Of a stretch of DNA of 64,000 nucleotides, positions 53,384 through 62,873 are shown piece by piece. Both the position numbers and the translations under genes were made by a program. How positions within the stretch are numbered: position 1 is the first letter of the stretch; each line of letters opens with the position of its first letter. This DNA is from Sunxiuqinia rutila (GTDB taxonomy: Bacteria; Bacteroidota; Bacteroidia; Bacteroidales; Prolixibacteraceae): assembly GCF_050589705.1 (NCBI RefSeq), contig NZ_JBNGOT010000002.1, positions 124,001 to 188,000 on the forward strand, given 5' to 3'. A model generated the notes under the pieces. It did not search any database. It was not told the DNA's origin and saw only the letters and a program-made list of their open reading frames with translations.

Positions 53384-55312
53384 ATGGATAAAAATACGAT
53401 TATCGGGATCGTCCTGATCTTTACCATTCTGATTGGGTTTAGCTACTTAAACCAACCGTCAGAAGAAGAGATTGCAGCCGCAAAAAGAAGGCAGGACTCC
53501 ATCGCACAGGTAGAAGCATCGCGGGCCAAGGAAGCTGAAGCTTTGGCTCAGATTAAAGAGGTGGAGCAGTCAGCAGCGCTTCAGGGGAACTTTGATGATG
53601 ACTCTTCAACTGTTGTCAAAAGTATCAGAGACCAATACGGCGCTTTTGGTGAAGCTGCAGTGGGTGAGGAGCAATTCATTACCCTCGAAAATAACCTGAT
53701 GAAAATTAAGGTTTCAACCAAAGGAGGAAAAATTTATTCGGTTGAGTTGAAAGATTACCAAACCTATGATTCATTGCCCTTGATCTTGTTTGAAGGGGAT
53801 GATAACTTGTTTGGGTTCAATTTCTTTTCAGAGAATCGGAGCATTCGCACGGATGACCTGTATTTTGTTCCTTCTTCCGGACAAAGCCAGCTTGTAGTTA
53901 ATGGCCCGGAAGTTGACAAAGGCAAAGAAGGCCGCGTAAAATTCAACGAAGAGCACCCAGGAGGGAGCAAAACATTGAGCATGCGGTTGAATGCCGGAAA
54001 CGGTCGTTACTTGGAATACGAGTACACGCTGGCGCATAACTCTTTTATGGTTGGGTTTGATGTAACAAGTCAAGGGCTGAATCAGCTACTTTCGCAAAAC
54101 ACCAACTACCTTAATTTCAACTGGGCTTTTACAGCTCCACGCTTGGAGCGTAAATCGCAGTACGGAGAAGACCGTTACACTACGATCAACTACAAGTTTT
54201 TTGAAGATGACGTGGAAAAATTAAGTACGGCCAAGACCAGTGAGGAAACTCTGACGACCAAAGTGAAATGGATTAGCATGAAGCAATTGTTCTTCAACTC
54301 AACAATTATTGCTGATGAAGCTTTCCCAACAGCCGATGTGCGCTATGAGTATTTGGAAGATGATCCGAAACACCTGGGGCGCTTCTTTACCGATATTGCT
54401 TTCCCTTTTGAAGGCCAAACAACGGAAAACTATGACATGCAGTTTTATTTTGGCCCCAACCATTACAATACCTTAAAACAGTATGATTTGTCGTTGGAGC
54501 GCTTGATTGATTTGGGATATGCCATTGTTCGTCCGGTAAACAAATACCTGATTATCCCAACGTTCAACTTTCTGCGGAAATACATCGACAATTTTGGGAT
54601 CATCATTCTCCTGCTCACGGTATTTATCAAACTGATTGTTTTCCCATTTACCTATAAATCATACATCTCACAAGCCAAAATGCGTGCGTTGAAGCCGGAG
54701 ATTGATGAGTTGAATGAGAAGTTTGGCAAAGATAAGCCAATGGAAAAACAGCAGGCTACCATGGCCCTGTACAAGAAAGTAGGCGTAAATCCGATGGGAG
54801 GCTGTTTACCTATGTTGTTTCAGTTCCCGATTCTGATTGCGATGTTCTTTTTCTTCCCAACCTCTATCGAGCTGCGGCAGGAAAGCTTCTTGTGGGCAAC
54901 CGACTTGTCATCGTATGATTCTATTTTGAATCTGCCATTTACGATCCCTTTCTATGGCGACCACGTGAGTTTGTTCTGTTTGTTAATGACAGTGACCACT
55001 GTTTTCTCAACAAAACTGAACTCACAGGCGGCAAGCAGCCAGCAAATGCCAGGTATGCAAACAATGATGTACATCATGCCTGTTATGTTCCTGTTTATTT
55101 TGAATAACTACTCCTCAGGTTTGAGTTACTATTATTTCCTGGCCAACCTGATTACCATCGGGCAAATGTATTTGTTCCGGAGTTTGATTGACGAGGATAA
55201 AATACGGGTACAGCTGTACGCCAACAAAAAGAAAGGGCCGGCTAAAAAGTCTAACTTCCAAAAAAGGTTAGAGCAAATGGCCAAAGAACGAGGGATGCAA
55301 CTTCCTAAATAA
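53384..55312 (+). CDS. yidC: membrane protein insertase YidC
   Basis: Inserts and folds inner-membrane proteins. 642 residues, Gram-negative type: N-terminal helix (IIGIVLIFTILIGFSYLN), a large periplasmic beta domain (about 60-355) and the five-helix core with YKSYISQAKMRALKPEIDEL, NPMGGCLPMLFQFPILIAMF and NYSSGLSYYYFLANLI. Basic C-terminal tail. Follows pyrG by 19 bp and ends in a strong terminator. No unusual feature. Confidence 0.95.
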   Translation: MDKNTIIGIVLIFTILIGFSYLNQPSEEEIAAAKRRQDSIAQVEASRAKEAEALAQIKEVEQSAALQGNFDDDSSTVVKSIRDQYGAFGEAAVGEEQFITLENNLMKIKVSTKGGKIYSVELKDYQTYDSLPLILFEGDDNLFGFNFFSENRSIRTDDLYFVPSSGQSQLVVNGPEVDKGKEGRVKFNEEHPGGSKTLSMRLNAGNGRYLEYEYTLAHNSFMVGFDVTSQGLNQLLSQNTNYLNFNWAFTAPRLERKSQYGEDRYTTINYKFFEDDVEKLSTAKTSEETLTTKVKWISMKQLFFNSTIIADEAFPTADVRYEYLEDDPKHLGRFFTDIAFPFEGQTTENYDMQFYFGPNHYNTLKQYDLSLERLIDLGYAIVRPVNKYLIIPTFNFLRKYIDNFGIIILLLTVFIKLIVFPFTYKSYISQAKMRALKPEIDELNEKFGKDKPMEKQQATMALYKKVGVNPMGGCLPMLFQFPILIAMFFFFPTSIELRQESFLWATDLSSYDSILNLPFTIPFYGDHVSLFCLLMTVTTVFSTKLNSQAASSQQMPGMQTMMYIMPVMFLFILNNYSSGLSYYYFLANLITIGQMYLFRSLIDEDKIRVQLYANKKKGPAKKSNFQKRLEQMAKERGMQLPK

Positions 55313-55316
55313 TTTT

Positions 55317-55347
55317 AAAAATGCTGTCAATTTTGGCAGCATTTTTT
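55317..55347 (+). terminator. Rho-independent terminator of the pyrG-yidC unit
   Basis: 10-bp stem (arms 55317-55326 and 55337-55346) followed by TTTTTT, 4 bp after the yidC stop. Confidence 0.85.
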
Positions 55348-55382
55348 GTACATTATACTTTGTAATTCTAAAACTGACAACC

Positions 55383-55781
55383 ATGTTTCAATATCAAGCA
55401 GAAATACAAAGGGTAGTGGATGGCGATACCTATGATGTAGATATCGACTTGGGGATGAGCGTGTGGGTGCGCAAAGAACGGATTCGACTTTATGGCGTGA
55501 ATACCCCCGAGGTTTATGGTGTTCGTAAAGATTCGCCCGAGTATCAGTTGGGGAAAGCTTCCTCTGATTTTGTTAAATCTTTAATCCGAAAAGGAAGCTT
55601 GGCGATCGTTGAAACAATTAAAGACACCAAAGGAAAATATGGTCGCTATCTGGCTGTTTTGTACATCCGGGTTCCTGAGGAGGTACTTACCAGTCATGAA
55701 AATATAAGGGCCATAGGCGACTTTTATTGTTTGAATGACTTGTTGCTGGCCAAAGGACTGGCAAGTTCTTATTTCCTCTAG
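55383..55781 (+). CDS. thermonuclease (SNase-like) family protein
   Basis: 132 residues of the staphylococcal nuclease fold: VVDGDTYDVDIDLG, RIRLYGVNTPEVYG and KGKYGRYLAVLYI, giving the catalytic-type Arg/Glu/Arg set. The metal ligand usually Asp in D-T-P-E reads Asn (VNTPE), a substitution also seen in other members. No signal peptide, unlike secreted nucleases, so it should act in the cytoplasm, in DNA repair or RNA decay, or be a phage-related relative (inference). Single gene between yidC and a shared terminator. Confidence 0.85.
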   Translation: MFQYQAEIQRVVDGDTYDVDIDLGMSVWVRKERIRLYGVNTPEVYGVRKDSPEYQLGKASSDFVKSLIRKGSLAIVETIKDTKGKYGRYLAVLYIRVPEEVLTSHENIRAIGDFYCLNDLLLAKGLASSYFL

Positions 55782-55855
55782 AAAGCGGGTTATGCCGGCT
55801 GCTTAGGGGAATATGAAGCATCCGGAATCTGATCGTGATACAGTTTGATAAAAAT

Positions 55856-55895
55856 AAAAGAGCCGGTAACGTTTAACGCTACCGGCTCTTTTTTC
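55856..55895. terminator. bidirectional terminator
   Basis: 13-bp stem, arms 55856-55868 and 55880-55892, with A run before and T run after. Lies between the convergent SNase-like and ThuA genes and serves both. Confidence 0.85.
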
Positions 55896-55909
55896 GTCCA
55901 GTTTGTTCT

Positions 55910-56665
55910 TTATCTTTTACCGGCCCAGTTGACGGCACCGGCATAGTGTGCTTGAATTTTTGGATCTTCAAATGCCTCATGCGTATGTCCGAATACTGAA
56001 TAGAAAGACCGGATTCCTTCAAATTCCTGCCACCAAATTAATGGATGGTCGCCCATTTTCCACTTATCATTTTCCGATTTTTTAATGGATGATTCGTCCA
56101 GACGTGCCAGAACATTTACCTTGGCTCGTGGATTGGCTTTAAAGGTGTACCATTCATCAACCGTGGTGTACTTATTCATACCTTCAAAAGCTTTCATGGC
56201 GGGGTGGTTATGATCTTCAAAAATTACAGTTCCTTTTTGAGAGGGGGGGTGGTTCAGGAAATAGGCTCCATTCAGTTGGCCATACCATTCCCAGTCGTAT
56301 TCGCAGTCGGCCGAAGCATGAACGCCAACAAAGCCCTTTCCTGTCTTCATAAAGTTTTCAAAGGCCATCTGCTGCTTATCAGTTAAAATGTCCAGGGTGG
56401 GGTTTAAAAATACCACTACATCAAAGTTAACCAGAAAGTCCATGGTGAATAGATTAGCATCTTCGGTTGCTGTTAGGTTCCAGCCTTCAGTTGTTGCCAA
56501 ATCACTAAACATTTTTAACCCACTGGAGATGGAACGATGTTTCCAGCCTGATGTTTTGGAGAACACCAAGACATTCAAGGTCTTTTCAGGGAAAGCATCC
56601 GGACCTTGTGCTTGTGCAGAAAATAAAAAGCAAATGCAAATGCTAAGAAGTAGCAATTTCTTCAT
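55910..56665 (-). CDS. secreted ThuA domain protein
   Basis: 251 residues. Signal peptide (LLLLSICICFLFSAQA, first 19 residues). ThuA fold of the class I glutamine amidotransferase superfamily: NVLVFSKTSGWKHRSI, VVFLNPTLDILTDKQQMAFENFMKTGKGFVGVHASAD (in part, KGFVGVHASADCEYDW) and HTHEAF near the end. The family is linked to sugar metabolism (trehalose) in other bacteria, but the biochemical function is unknown. Periplasmic or surface location inferred. Separate transcription unit behind a terminator. Confidence 0.88.
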   Translation of the reverse strand: MKKLLLLSICICFLFSAQAQGPDAFPEKTLNVLVFSKTSGWKHRSISSGLKMFSDLATTEGWNLTATEDANLFTMDFLVNFDVVVFLNPTLDILTDKQQMAFENFMKTGKGFVGVHASADCEYDWEWYGQLNGAYFLNHPPSQKGTVIFEDHNHPAMKAFEGMNKYTTVDEWYTFKANPRAKVNVLARLDESSIKKSENDKWKMGDHPLIWWQEFEGIRSFYSVFGHTHEAFEDPKIQAHYAGAVNWAGKR

Positions 56666-56701
56666 GATCGTGTTGTTTTAGGTTAAAGAATACAAGTATA
56701 C

Positions 56702-56739
56702 AAAAAAAAAGGCTGTTCTCTCCACGAGAACAGCCTTTT
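56702..56739 (-). terminator. Rho-independent terminator of the methylmalonyl-CoA decarboxylase operon
   Basis: 14-bp stem, arms 56707-56720 and 56726-56739, followed on the minus strand by a long T tract; 24 bp past the last gene. Confidence 0.88.
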
Positions 56740-56763
56740 AAAACATATCGAAATATGTATTTC

Positions 56764-58407
56764 TTACATTAAGAAACTAAGCAGGATACCAGCACCGATG
56801 GCTGAACCAATCACTCCGGAAACGTTTGGAGCCATGGCATGCATTAGCAGGTGGTTGGTTGGGTCCTCTTTCAGTCCCATTGTTTGAACCACACGGGCAC
56901 TGTCAGGAACGGCAGATACTCCGGCTGCTCCAATCATTGGGTTGATTCTATTCTCTTTTTTATAGAACAAGTTCATGATTTTAGCACTAATCACACCTCC
57001 GGCTGTAGCAATCACAAACGAGATGGCTCCAAGCATGAAGATTTTGATTGATGAAGGAGTCAGGAAGACATCAGCCTGAGTTGATGCTCCTACCGTAATT
57101 CCAAGCAGAATAGTAATGGTGTTGATCAGGGCAAAGTTCGCCGTATCGGCCAAACGCTTTGTTACAGTTGATTCTTTCAGCAGGTTACCGAAGAACAACA
57201 TACCCAATAGCGGAAGGGCAGAAGGGGCAATGTAGGCCGTTAAGATCAAGCCAACAATCGGGAACAGAATTTTTTCCAGTTTCGAAACTGCTCTTGGAGG
57301 TTTCATCCGGATTAAGCGTTCTTTTTTCGACGTCAGCAATTTGATTACCGGTGGTTGAATTACTGGTACCAAGGCCATGTAGGAGTAGGCCGCAATCGCA
57401 ATTGGTCCAATCAGGTTTTTCACCGTTTCGCCATTGGCCATTACGTTCAATCCGTTAGCCAGCTTCGATGAAATAAAGATAGCCGTAGGGCCGTCAGCTC
57501 CACCAATAATACCGATGGCACCGGCTTCTGGTGGGGCAAATCCCATCCAAAGGGCTCCTAAAAAGGTAAGGAAGATACCGATTTGAGCGGCAGCACCCAA
57601 TAGCATCAATTTAGGGTTTGAAATCAGTGATGAGAAATCCGTCATGGCACCAATACCCAAGAAAATTAAGGGGGGATACCAACCTTGCACAACACCCTGG
57701 TAAAGAATGTTCATTACTGAACCAGGCTCATAAATACCCAGTTTCAGGTTGAAGTCAACAGCCTGGAACATCGGGATATTTCCAATCAGAATACCAAAAC
57801 CAATAGGAACCAGCAACAGCGGCTCGAAGTCATACTTAATAGCCAGGTAGATGAAGATGAATCCGATCATCATCATCAGCAAGTGCTTCCAGGTAGCATT
57901 GGCAAAACCAGAAAACTCGTAAAAGTTAAACAAGCCCGACACCGCTCCTGAATAGTTTTTGTACTCATAGCCGTCTCCGGAGAGTTTGCCATCTTGCAAA
58001 ACCAGTTGGCGGGTACCCAATTCCAAAACTTCATCCTCTGACACATAACCACCTGCTTGAGCATTAGGATCAGTGTTTTTGTAAAGGTGAGTTACTGTTT
58101 TGGGGTTGAACGTCATAACAATTTTGTCGTCCTTAACCGTCCATTTACCGGAATACCGCTGTTTCAGCGAGTCCATTGTAAAGGTGTAGTTTTCAGAAAA
58201 AGAAAGGGTTTTGTAGCGTTTTGCTGACTCAAAATCTTCCTTTTTGTCTACACTGGGATCGAATGTTGGCGACGCCACGTAACCGTCGCTTCGGTTAATC
58301 CATTTCCCATCCGTAATCGATTTTGCCAAGTCGCTGTTTTCAGCCGCCTCTGTAAAAGAGGGAAGCGTCAACAGCAAAGCAGCAATTATATAGAATAGTT
58401 TTTTCAT
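56764..58407 (-). CDS. mmdB: Na+-translocating decarboxylase beta subunit with N-terminal lipocalin-like extension
   Basis: 547 residues; the usual beta subunit has about 375-430. The C-terminal 370 residues are the standard membrane pump: FIYLAIKYDFEPLLLVPIG, GIGAMTDFSSLISNP, the sodium-binding GGADGPTAIF (Asp305) and VSAVPDSARVVQ. Upstream is an extra 150 or so residues: a signal peptide (1-22), then a beta-rich block with KWINRS, LSFSENYTFTMDS, YSGKWTVKDDKIVMTF and LYKNTD, resembling a lipocalin/calycin. The extra part should sit in the periplasm. Last gene of a five-gene operon. Fusion function unknown. Confidence 0.9.
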   Translation of the reverse strand: MKKLFYIIAALLLTLPSFTEAAENSDLAKSITDGKWINRSDGYVASPTFDPSVDKKEDFESAKRYKTLSFSENYTFTMDSLKQRYSGKWTVKDDKIVMTFNPKTVTHLYKNTDPNAQAGGYVSEDEVLELGTRQLVLQDGKLSGDGYEYKNYSGAVSGLFNFYEFSGFANATWKHLLMMMIGFIFIYLAIKYDFEPLLLVPIGFGILIGNIPMFQAVDFNLKLGIYEPGSVMNILYQGVVQGWYPPLIFLGIGAMTDFSSLISNPKLMLLGAAAQIGIFLTFLGALWMGFAPPEAGAIGIIGGADGPTAIFISSKLANGLNVMANGETVKNLIGPIAIAAYSYMALVPVIQPPVIKLLTSKKERLIRMKPPRAVSKLEKILFPIVGLILTAYIAPSALPLLGMLFFGNLLKESTVTKRLADTANFALINTITILLGITVGASTQADVFLTPSSIKIFMLGAISFVIATAGGVISAKIMNLFYKKENRINPMIGAAGVSAVPDSARVVQTMGLKEDPTNHLLMHAMAPNVSGVIGSAIGAGILLSFLM

Positions 58408-58421
58408 TACCAGAATCTTTT

Positions 58422-58847
58422 TTAGCTAATTTCCAATAATACATCATCTTGCAGTACAGCATCGCCTTCTTTCACCTTGATGGTAGAAACCTGGCCATCT
58501 TTTTCTGCAAGGATCTGGTTTTCCATTTTCATGGCTTCCATGATCAACAGCGTGTCGCCTTCTTTCACCTGGTCGCCAACAGCCACATTCATCTTGAAGA
58601 TTGTTCCTGGGAGTGGTGCTTTTACCTGCATGCCTCCGCTGGACTGTTTTTTCTTGATCATACCTTCGCCGGGTTGCTGAACGACAGGTTTACGAATCAG
58701 CTTAGGCGTTTTAGTTGCTTTAACTTCGCTCTTGATCTGAACTTCGTATTTGGTGCCGTTTACTTCGATGGTGGCTACGTTGTCTTCCAGGTCTTTAATA
58801 TGGACATCATACTCATCGCCACTGATGGTGAATTTATATTTTTTCAT
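58422..58847 (-). CDS. mmdC: biotin carrier subunit of the decarboxylase
   Basis: 141 residues. The C-terminal biotinyl domain (about 72-141) has EAMKMENQIL with Lys107 as the biotinylation site, and PLPGTIFKMNVAVGDQV. N-terminal 45 residues form a small beta domain (FTISGDEYDVHIKDL) and a Pro/Lys-rich linker follows, as in MmdC/OadA-type carriers. Carries the carboxyl group from the carboxyltransferase to the membrane pump. 14 bp before mmdB. Distinct from the carrier at 28805. Confidence 0.92.
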   Translation of the reverse strand: MKKYKFTISGDEYDVHIKDLEDNVATIEVNGTKYEVQIKSEVKATKTPKLIRKPVVQQPGEGMIKKKQSSGGMQVKAPLPGTIFKMNVAVGDQVKEGDTLLIMEAMKMENQILAEKDGQVSTIKVKEGDAVLQDDVLLEIS

Positions 58848-58874
58848 GTTTTGTTTTGTTATGCAATGAAACGG

Positions 58875-59240
58875 TTATCGCGGCCAGTTATTGGTCACAC
58901 TATAGATTTTTGAACTCCATGGCGAATAAGCTTTACGTACCTTTTTAATGGTTACAATATTGCTTTCTTCGTCGTGTTGATTTTTAAAATAAAGATGAAT
59001 AGCCATACCAATTGCAGCGGTAACATTACCTTGAATATGACAATCAGTATCTTCTTCTTCGCAATGGGGTTTGGCTTTCTTCGGTTCTTTCCGTTTGAAG
59101 TTCATGTTGATCAACTTCGGAAGTCGTAAGAATACAATAACCAATGTGGTTAGTGCAACAAATACGATCATAAAGCCGACCAAGGCAACAGTCCATCCGA
59201 AATCCATCTGAGAAGCCAAAAGGATTAATAAATTATTCAT
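58875..59240 (-). CDS. decarboxylase small membrane subunit (OadG/MmdD type)
   Basis: 121 residues with one N-terminal transmembrane helix (about 14-38: WTVALVGFMIVFVALTTLVIVFLRLP, in part). The soluble C-terminal part has basic then acidic residues and Cys, and TAAIGMAIHLYFKNQHDEES is the OadG-like helical tail. Assembles the decarboxylase complex by bridging the carboxyltransferase and the pump. Located between the carrier and mmdA in the operon with 13-bp and 27-bp gaps. Confidence 0.88.
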   Translation of the reverse strand: MNNLLILLASQMDFGWTVALVGFMIVFVALTTLVIVFLRLPKLINMNFKRKEPKKAKPHCEEEDTDCHIQGNVTAAIGMAIHLYFKNQHDEESNIVTIKKVRKAYSPWSSKIYSVTNNWPR

Positions 59241-59253
59241 AACTACGGTGTGA

Positions 59254-60813
59254 TTATAATGGAATGTTTGAATGTTTTTTAGGAGGATTTACCAGCTTTT
59301 TCGTTGCTAAGCTCTGTAATCCCCGAATAATCCGGATCCGTGTATTTCGTGGTTCAATCACATCATCAATGTATCCGTAAGAAGCTGCCTGGTATGGGTT
59401 GGCAAATTTCTCCTTGTATTCTTCTTCGTGTTTGGCGATGAATTCAGCGCGTTCGTTCGGATCTTCAATCTCGCGTAACTTACGTCCTTCCAATACTTCA
59501 ACGGCACCAGCAGCACCCATTACAGCAATTTCGGCTGAAGGCCAGGCATAGTTCAGGTCTCCGCGCAATTGTTTACATGACATTACATCGTGTGCTCCAC
59601 CGTATGATTTACGCAGCGTGATGGTAATTTTTGGTACCGTTGCTTCTCCGTAAGCAAACATAAGCTTGGCTCCGTGAGTAATGATACCACCATATTCTTG
59701 TCCGCTACCAGGAAGGAATCCAGGAACGTCAACTAAGGTAATGATTGGGATGTTGAAGCAGTCAAGGAAACGTACAAAGCGAGCTGCTTTCCGCGAAGCT
59801 TCGATGTCCAATACTCCGGCCAGGTAGTTGGGCTGGTTAGCTACAATTCCTACCGGTTGTCCGTCGAATTTCGCAAAACCTACCACAATGTTTTTAGCAT
59901 AGTTCCGGTGTACTTCCAGAAACTCACCATAGTCAGCCAACGAGTGAATCACATCTTTTACATCGTATGGTTGGTTGGGGTTATCCGGAATGATTTCATT
60001 CAATGAGTCTTCCAGACGATCGATTGGATCATCACATTCGGTGATTGGTGCTTCTTCCAGATTGTTTTGAGGAAGGTAAGAAAGCAGTTTGCGAATCATC
60101 AGAACACCTTCTTCTTCGTTTTCTACCAAGAAGTGAGAAACTCCTGATTTAGAGGCATGAACTTTACCACCTCCTAAGTCTTCGGTTGTGATGTCTTCAC
60201 CGGTAACTGTTTTAACAACTTTTGGTCCGGTTACAAACATGTACGAGTTTTCCTCTGTCATCATGATGAAGTCAGTCAGGGCAGGAGAGTAAACGGCTCC
60301 ACCGGCACAAGGACCGAAGATGGCAGAAATTTGAGGAATAACTCCGGAAGCCAGGATGTTGCGCTCGAAAATTTCGGCGTATCCGGCCAAGCTGGTAACC
60401 CCTTCCTGAATACGGGCACCACCACTGTCGTTGATTCCAATAACAGGAGCTCCGACTTTCATGGCCATATCCATCACTTTGCAAATTTTCTGTGCAAAAG
60501 TTTCAGATAATGATCCGCCAAATACGGTAAAATCCTGAGAGAATACATAAACAACACGTCCGTCAATCGTTCCGTGTCCGGTAACTACACCGTCACCCAT
60601 AAATTTGGTTTTTTCCAAGCCAAAGTTGGTACAACGGTGCGTGACAAACATGTCAAATTCTTCGAAGCTACCTTCGTCCAGTAGCATTTCAATACGTTCG
60701 CGAGCTGTAAATTTTCCTTTTGCGTGCTGGGATTCAATGCGTTTGATTCCACCTCCAAGCTTGGCTTCAGCCCGTAACTCGATTAGTTTGTTGATTTTAT
60801 CTTGATTGCTCAT
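59254..60813 (-). CDS. mmdA: methylmalonyl-CoA decarboxylase carboxyltransferase subunit
   Basis: 519 residues; transfers the carboxyl group from methylmalonyl-CoA to biotin. Diagnostic blocks: ERIEMLLDEGSFEEFDMFV, GGSLSETFAQKICKVM, NDSGGARIQEGVTSLAGYA, GPCAGGAVYSPALTDFI, VDVPGFLPGSGQEYGGII, and AVMGAAGAVEVL. Flanked by the epimerase (24 bp upstream) and the small subunits, so it belongs to the sodium pump that decarboxylates methylmalonyl-CoA to propionyl-CoA. It is a paralogue of the protein at 27258, which sits with an ATP-dependent biotin carboxylase. Confidence 0.93.
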   Translation of the reverse strand: MSNQDKINKLIELRAEAKLGGGIKRIESQHAKGKFTARERIEMLLDEGSFEEFDMFVTHRCTNFGLEKTKFMGDGVVTGHGTIDGRVVYVFSQDFTVFGGSLSETFAQKICKVMDMAMKVGAPVIGINDSGGARIQEGVTSLAGYAEIFERNILASGVIPQISAIFGPCAGGAVYSPALTDFIMMTEENSYMFVTGPKVVKTVTGEDITTEDLGGGKVHASKSGVSHFLVENEEEGVLMIRKLLSYLPQNNLEEAPITECDDPIDRLEDSLNEIIPDNPNQPYDVKDVIHSLADYGEFLEVHRNYAKNIVVGFAKFDGQPVGIVANQPNYLAGVLDIEASRKAARFVRFLDCFNIPIITLVDVPGFLPGSGQEYGGIITHGAKLMFAYGEATVPKITITLRKSYGGAHDVMSCKQLRGDLNYAWPSAEIAVMGAAGAVEVLEGRKLREIEDPNERAEFIAKHEEEYKEKFANPYQAASYGYIDDVIEPRNTRIRIIRGLQSLATKKLVNPPKKHSNIPL

Positions 60814-60837
60814 TGTAATTGAATAAATGATAATTGG

Positions 60838-61242
60838 TTATTTTTCGCTGCAAAATTCAGTCAGTACACCCAAGGTTGATTTCGGATGCAGAAAGCCGAT
60901 GTTTAATCCTTCAGCTCCTTTACGTGAGGTCTGATCAATCAAACGGACACCATTGGCTTCAGCTTCTTTCAATGATTCGTTAACATTGTCAACGGCAAAA
61001 GCCAGGTGGTGAATGCCTTGACCTTTTTTCTCAATGAATTTGCCAATTGGTCCTTCAGGATCAGTCGACTCCAACAATTCAATTTTTGTGTCGCCAACTT
61101 TAAAGAAGGCTGTTTTCACTTTCTGATCTGCTACTTCTTCAATGGCATAGCATTTTAAGCCCAAAACCTTTTCATAGTAAGGAATGGCTTCCTCTAAACT
61201 GTTAACTGCAATTCCGATGTGTTCGATATGTGATACGCTCAT
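60838..61242 (-). CDS. mce: methylmalonyl-CoA epimerase
   Basis: 134 residues, VOC-fold enzyme that racemises (2R)- and (2S)-methylmalonyl-CoA, linking the B12-dependent mutase to the decarboxylase. Metal ligands: His8 in IEHIGIAV, Gln/His region GIHHLAFAV and a Glu in VLTEFCSEK. IELLESTDPEGPIGKFIEKKG (in part) is typical. First gene of the operon. The mutase is not in the window. Confidence 0.93.
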   Translation of the reverse strand: MSVSHIEHIGIAVNSLEEAIPYYEKVLGLKCYAIEEVADQKVKTAFFKVGDTKIELLESTDPEGPIGKFIEKKGQGIHHLAFAVDNVNESLKEAEANGVRLIDQTSRKGAEGLNIGFLHPKSTLGVLTEFCSEK

Positions 61243-61483
61243 GCTGATTTAATTTATGATGATTAATAAAGTATTTCTGCTTGCCTGTTTCAGGAGTGTT
61301 GCTCTTTTGGCGGACCAGACACATTGCTGCGAAAAGTCGGGGAAGAGTTACTTGGAGCTCCTAAAACAAAACGATCTGATTTCATTTTTCTTTCTTTGAA
61401 ATATATTCAAACAAAAGACTCAAAAATTCGAAGTTGATTTAAAAAAATAAACTCTCTCTTTATTAAAAACATTAAAATACCAA

Positions 61484-61508
61484 AACAGGCAGGTCGAGCC
61501 TGCCTGTT
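61484..61508 (-). terminator. terminator of the CoA-transferase gene
   Basis: 10-bp stem, arms 61484-61493 and 61499-61508, with a T-rich tract on the minus strand; 8 bp past the stop at 61517. Confidence 0.8.
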
Positions 61509-61516
61509 GTTATGCA

Positions 61517-62833
61517 TTATGCATTTTGTGTTTTTTGTATAAAGTGGAAATGAGAACCGAAGCGTTCATAGGCTGCTTTTTCCAATTCTTCACGGTGTTG
61601 TGGGTGAGAAATTGAAATAAGCAAACGTGCACGCTCTTGCAAGGTCTTTCCATATAAGTTAACGGCTCCCTGCTCGGTTACTACCCAGTGCATGTTAGCC
61701 CGGGTACTTACAACACCTGATCCTGGAATGAGGATTGGGCTGATTTTAGAGACCCCTTTGGCAGTTACCGATGGTAGAGCAATAATGGGCTTGCCACCTT
61801 TTGAATGGCCAGCACCACGGATAAAGTCAATCTGCCCGCCAACACCTGAATAGTGTTTAATACCAATTGAGTCAGCACAAACTTGTCCAGTAAGGTCAAT
61901 AGCCAATGCTGAGTTAATGGCTGTTACTTTATCATTTTGTCGAATGACATGTACATTGTTGGTGTGGGCAACATCCATCATGGCTACCATGGGGTTATCG
62001 TCTACAAAGTCGTACAGGTTTTTGGTTCCCATCAAGAAAGAGGCTACCATTTTACCTTTATCAATCGCTTTGTGTTTTCCAGTAACCACTCCTTTTTCAA
62101 CCAAAGGAAGAATACCATCAGCAAACATTTCGGTATGAACACCTAAGTCTTTGTGGTTGCCCAACTGAGCCAGTACTGCATTGGGGATTCCACCGATACC
62201 CATTTGCAGGCAGGCACCATCTTCAACCAACTCGGCTACATTTTTACCAATCTGAATATCCGTTTCAGTCAGTGGAGCCATGTCGTGAGCATAAAGCTCA
62301 ATGTTATCTTCTACAAATAAATCGATCTCATTGATGTGGATCATGGCATCTCCCCAGGCTCTTGGCACATTCGGGTTAACGGCTGCAATAACAACATCAG
62401 CACACTCAATAGCCGCTTTAGTTGCGTCAACAGATGTTCCGAGTGAAACAAAACCATGCTTGTCGGGTGTTGACACCATAATCATGGCCACATTGACTTT
62501 CAGGTAACCTTCACGAATTAACTTTTGAGTCTCGCTCAGAAAAACCGGAATGTAATCGGCATAACCCGCTTGCGTTTGCTTGCGCAGGTTGGCTCCAACA
62601 AAGAATTGCTCGGAAACGAAAATTCCTTCAAATTCGGGGTTGGCATACTCAAGTTCTCCTTCCACGTGAATGTGTTGGATTTTAACGTCGTAGAGCTCTC
62701 CGGCGCGTCCACGCTCGACCATTGGTTTGATAAGCGTATGTGGTGTAACAGCCACACTACTTAAGTGAACACGATCTCCGGATTTTATAACTTTTACTGC
62801 TTCTTCAGGAGTAATGTATTTGATTTGCTTCAT
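61517..62833 (-). CDS. acetyl-CoA hydrolase/transferase family protein (4-hydroxybutyrate or acetate CoA-transferase type)
   Basis: 438 residues. Transfers CoA between a carboxylic acid and acetyl-CoA (or hydrolyses it). Family blocks: GDRVHLSSVAVTPHTLI, MVSTPDKHGFVSLGTSVD, QMGIGGIPNAVL, LGVHTEMFADG with the likely catalytic Glu235, and VGGQIDFIRGA. The closest type is the 4-hydroxybutyrate/butyrate CoA-transferase clade. In this setting it could convert propionyl-CoA plus succinate to succinyl-CoA plus propionate, so feeding the decarboxylase pathway (inference). Separate transcription unit with its own promoter match and terminator. Confidence 0.9.
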   Translation of the reverse strand: MKQIKYITPEEAVKVIKSGDRVHLSSVAVTPHTLIKPMVERGRAGELYDVKIQHIHVEGELEYANPEFEGIFVSEQFFVGANLRKQTQAGYADYIPVFLSETQKLIREGYLKVNVAMIMVSTPDKHGFVSLGTSVDATKAAIECADVVIAAVNPNVPRAWGDAMIHINEIDLFVEDNIELYAHDMAPLTETDIQIGKNVAELVEDGACLQMGIGGIPNAVLAQLGNHKDLGVHTEMFADGILPLVEKGVVTGKHKAIDKGKMVASFLMGTKNLYDFVDDNPMVAMMDVAHTNNVHVIRQNDKVTAINSALAIDLTGQVCADSIGIKHYSGVGGQIDFIRGAGHSKGGKPIIALPSVTAKGVSKISPILIPGSGVVSTRANMHWVVTEQGAVNLYGKTLQERARLLISISHPQHREELEKAAYERFGSHFHFIQKTQNA

Positions 62834-62873
62834 AATTGTGAATTAGAATAGATTGCGCTATAATTTTCGCGAC

